From NCBI GenBank assembly GCA_003864495.1, contig ML133461.1, positions 248,001-312,000 on the forward strand: a stretch of 64,000 nt of DNA. The letters run 5' to 3'. The position numbers and the translations under genes are program-made. Below, in pieces: positions 61,101 through 64,000 of this stretch. The stretch is from Nemopilema nomurai. Taxonomy: Eukaryota > Cnidaria > Scyphozoa > Rhizostomeae > Rhizostomatidae. Each line of letters opens with the position of its first letter. Within the stretch, counting starts at the first letter, position 1. The notes below the pieces were generated by a model that made no database searches, was not told the DNA's origin, and was given only the letters and a program-made list of their open reading frames with translations.

Positions 61101-64000
61101 CACTCGCCTTTCCGTTCTCCCTGTTATACCTCGTTTATATTTACTTCACTGGTGATCACTCTGCTCTGTCAATTTTGTTGCCGCTAAAGAACGTAATAAA
61201 TATTTGATGTGCAAACATTTGTTAAATGTTCTCGAGGATAGCCTGCTTGGAATTCGAGAAAGTTATGCTTGGGCTGCCAGTTTGCCTGTTTGATTTGACG
61301 ATATCTCCTCTGTCCCCCTCTGTTACTAGCATAGCCCTCCCCCCCAAACCATTGACTCGTCTCCTTCCCTTTCGGTGTGGGCTGCTGAATTAACCACTCG
61401 CAGCAAAGTTTGTACCAGTCAAAGTGTCAAAAGTAGGCTCAGAAATACGTGCCAACTTGGTAACTTTTTCGTGAATAATGTTAATAAGGTTTACACTTTT
61501 AACAAATGAAATTTCACGACAATGTGTCTGCCTTTGTATTTTTCTATATCGTGTTTTGTGCCTTCCTAATTTTAGCTTTGAAATCCTATGACAAATGTTT
61601 TTAAAAGTCGACGATTTCAGAAATTATTGAAAATGCTCTTCGCTGTCATGGAAACGTTAAAGAAGTCGTCGGAATTATTTACACTTCCCCAGTTAACAGG
61701 CCTAAGCTTTTCAAATAAATTACATGGCCTTGAACATGCTTTTCGTTTGACCTTTCTCGTGGTAACCTGCCTTGGCAGAGCTGGGGTCTGGGTACTACAC
61801 CACTGTTCCATTTTATGTTGACGATCTTGTTAACCGCCCAACTTCCAACCTGTGATGAAAACATGTGAATTGCTCGGGGATTTTGTTTCATTTCGAGTTT
61901 ACAAAAAGGCTATACTATTTGTTCGTGGATAGCAAGTGCTAATCACCAGTAGCTATAATTATTGGGTATACACGTATAATCTTCTTGCAAAACAAAGTCT
62001 CGTCTTTCTACGCGATGATTTCACACGTGCCTTGTTTTTCCAGGGTCCACAGAGATCGTCTGCTTTGGACTCGCCCATTATGCTTCTGACTGGGCATGGC
62101 GTGAGTAATCTCTTCACTGATTATTGCATACTGGTGTTGAATTGTTCAGTACAATGACCAAATGCATGCTTCTAGCCGTTGCTTTGGTAAACAGACATCA
62201 AAACTATTGAAGGTTTATCAGCTTTTGTATTTGATTCTAGAATCTCCCGAAAAAATTGACCTCATTTAACCTTGTATTTACCCTTAAAGTAGGATAATTC
62301 ATCAAGCACTCTATAACTGGGAAAAGTCTATTCCGAATCGACAACTACATTTTATCTTCAATTGCCCGTCTTTGTTATATGGTGTAAACCCTAATAATAG
62401 CTGAAACTGTGTCAAAAAAGCCTGATTATACATTATTAAAAGCCTGGTGATGATGGTGTAAACAAGATTTTCCAATGAAACCGGGCTCTTGTCCAACCAC
62501 CTCAAATTGTACGCAAGATTGGATTAAATGACAAATCCATTTAACCTGATTTCAGTGGTTCCTTCAGCCTCCGTCTGACATGGTATCAGTGCACTATATA
62601 CCATCAATATGCTCTATATGCACTATATGCTCTTTCGTTTATGTTAACAGGGGGAAGTATTCTCTGCCAAATTTCACCCATCTGGAGATACAGTTGCATC
62701 TGGTGGCTTCGACAGATTGATATGTAAGTTTTTGCACCCTTGAATCCTCATCTGCCCCCATCCGCTCCGAAGGGAGCCTCCTTAGACAGGCCCTCACAGA
62801 GTTGAAAAATGTTAGCCGTAAAAAATAATTTATCGTTATCGGCCCAAGCTGATGAATGGTTAGGAAAGGAAAATTTGTTTCCCAGCGGAGATTAGGACAA
62901 TAAACGGGGTATTTTGCAAATTGTGTGCACAGGGAGACAATAGCGGACTTAAAGTCGAAAGCTACGCAAAACAACTCAGTCGGTACGCGCATTGGCGCTG
63001 CCCAGACAGAGCCTCTTTAGAACAAAGGCGTGTTTGGTGATGAACACTGAAGGGACACGTTGCTGTCCATGAGCAATGTTGACCCCTCGTTTCATTGCCC
63101 AGCGGTTGTTTGCTGAGTGTATGGCGGGTGATCTCGGATTGTCTAAAGTCCAAAGGCGACACGACGGCCGCTAGAAATCCTCTGCAAATACACTTGACTT
63201 TGAAGTTGCACTGCCAGCATTATGATTAGTCGGTCTGGCTAGAAGTCAGAGGAAGGACATCGCGAAACCAATGACTGTTGTGCAAAACTCGTGTTTTCTG
63301 TTGTTTTTTAGAAAACGTGTTTGATAATAAGGTTTCATCGCCGTATCTAGATGGTTAGAGATTTTCTTATGAATTTTCTTTTATTTGCTGATAGAGAAGC
63401 GCTTTTGTGGAATTGTTGATTAACCGGATACTCTCAGTGATGCAAAAGTTATTCAAGGAGATGGTTAGTAGTAATTGCAGAGTAAAGAGACCGGTATTAA
63501 CCCATACAGCTCTGTGAAAATCTCTGCATGAATTTTCCAATAACGCATTCTGGAACGTCAGAAGTATTCGCCTGTACACGAGAATATTTTGCCAAAAAGC
63601 TGTACTGTATAATTCAAGGGTATTTATCAACGAAAGCTCTCAATCAGTCCCAACATACAAAACATCCCCGTTGGATTTGATTGCGGAATGACTTAAACAA
63701 CGGTATCGAACCAAAAGATAATAAGAAATGTATGAGAGTTTTTACTCCCTTCCAAGTAAATTTGCTATATCTGTCTAATGATATTTGCTATTAAAATGAA
63801 TCCAAGCAGAAATTTGAGCCATTTAACATACGAGATAGATTAGTTTTGCCTTCAGCAGTTAAAGGGCGTGCGTAAAGTCGACCAGAGATTTGCATGTAAT
63901 CTTTTCATTAATAGATCTATGGAATGTCTATGGAGAATGTGAGAACTTTGCTGTTTTGAAAGGACATACTGGGGCAATTATGGAACTTCACTACTTCAAC
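49162..64000 (+). CDS. SNRNP40: SNRNP40 orthologue (U5 snRNP 40-kDa WD40 protein), first four exons
   Basis: Coding exons are 49162-49275, 62044-62100, 62651-62723 and 63915 to beyond the window. They splice in frame at GT-AG sites, giving about 110 residues of a protein that is normally about 350. The N-terminus holds EIVPYKKPRNEVVL (human ELPLVPVKRPRHELLL). Exon 2 gives SALDSPIMLLTGHG, exon 3 GEVFSAKFHPSGDTVASGGF with DRLI, and exon 4 LWNVYGECENFAVLKGHTGA. Together they make the first WD40 blade and the start of the second. The protein is a spliceosome subunit of U5 snRNP. The start has G at -3 and +4. Intron 1 is 12.8 kb, large compared with introns 2 (550 bases) and 3 (1.2 kb). The gene continues past the right edge. 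Confidence 0.93.
50733..51037. repeat. Inverted copy of the array's GC-box repeat, in SNRNP40 intron 1
   Basis: The reverse complement of about 26955-27255 is found here. Anchors are GTCTGTCTATATTTCAATG, AGACAGAAAGAGTTCGTCTT and CACCCTCTAGTGTTTTCGAT. Divergence is much higher than between array copies, so this is an independent older insertion. Confidence 0.75.
51130..51472 (-). mobile_element. Deleted hAT derivative in SNRNP40 intron 1
   Basis: A terminus reading AGGCCTTTTCGTTTTATGCG (minus strand from 51472), with a GGGCGATCGCCC palindrome inside it, resembles the right end of the DNAJC27 hAT element (AGGCCTTCCTGGG... with GTGCGATCGCAC). About 150 bases in, the minus strand encodes ERAVDINLEKNRKTVVEEP, close to [14 protein letters not shown] of that transposase's C-terminal tail. 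This looks like an internal deletion joining the 5' end to the 3' end of the transposase gene. The opposite terminus was not located. Confidence 0.6.
51500..62043. other. Remainder of SNRNP40 intron 1
   Basis: No nested gene could be supported. Minisatellites include a 20-bp unit starting CTAGCAATTC at 56651, 56671, 56691 and 56711, and a roughly 15-bp unit GGGAGCATTTAGCA at about 57380-57425. A tRNA A-box-like word, CTCAGTTGGTAGA, lies near 52719 without a convincing B box. The ORFs at 55032-55277 (Cys-rich end) and 60201-60482 have no exon boundaries that I can defend. Confidence 0.45.
56651..56721. repeat. 20-bp minisatellite (CTAGCAATTCC unit)
   Basis: Four starts of CTAGCAATTC are spaced exactly 20 bases apart, separated by CCTTGCGCGT-type spacers with single substitutions. 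It lies in SNRNP40 intron 1. Confidence 0.85.

Noticed and set aside
62445..62555. Possible box C/D snoRNA (GTGATGATG followed by CTGA) in an SNRNP40 intron
   Set aside because: The terminal stem and C'/D' boxes are not evident, and such short words occur by chance.

Overview
The window looks like nuclear DNA of an early-branching animal, most likely a cnidarian (anthozoan, coral-like). It is AT-rich, its genes are spread out and split by canonical GT-AG introns, and its proteins read as clear but divergent orthologues of vertebrate genes. The transposon mix (ZBED-type hAT, Tc1/mariner, Penelope-like GIY-YIG, non-LTR reverse transcriptase) is typical of such genomes. The taxonomic call is inference; no single base proves it. 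No bacterial features (operons, CRISPR) were seen.

Layout, left to right. 349-1616: an inverted-repeat element. 2556-3970 (minus): a two-exon FAM69/DIPK1-like secretory-pathway kinase. 6343-8530 (minus): an unidentified coding region broken into several frames. 12021-18612 (minus): a complete six-exon DNAJC27 (RBJ) gene, a Rab-like GTPase fused to a J domain. Its first intron holds a 3.46-kb hAT transposon with perfect 8-bp target duplications and a frameshifted transposase. 20338-21105 (plus): an uninterrupted BIN3 gene, head-to-head with DNAJC27.

21197-43789: the most unusual part, three tandem units of 8.5, 6.4 and 7.7 kb. The array starts in or just behind the BIN3 3' end. Each unit carries one copy of a 96-residue secreted-peptide precursor gene (26256, 32683, 39130), plus remains of a small inverted-repeat element, a GC-box-rich repeat and a minus-strand LINE reverse transcriptase. 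Unit 1 has gained a Tc1 remnant and a Penelope-like remnant between two copies of its promoter/first exon. Unit 3 has an internal 1.2-kb duplication. Directly after the array, at 44765-45130, lies a different secreted 121-residue precursor.

49162 to the window end (plus): the first four coding exons of SNRNP40, the U5 snRNP WD40 protein, with a 12.8-kb first intron that holds a hAT derivative and an inverted copy of the array's repeat. The housekeeping genes (splicing, small-GTPase/chaperone signalling, membrane curvature, secretory kinase) have no evident joint function. The lineage-specific biology sits in the secreted-peptide array. The rest is intergenic or intronic sequence in which I see no supported gene.
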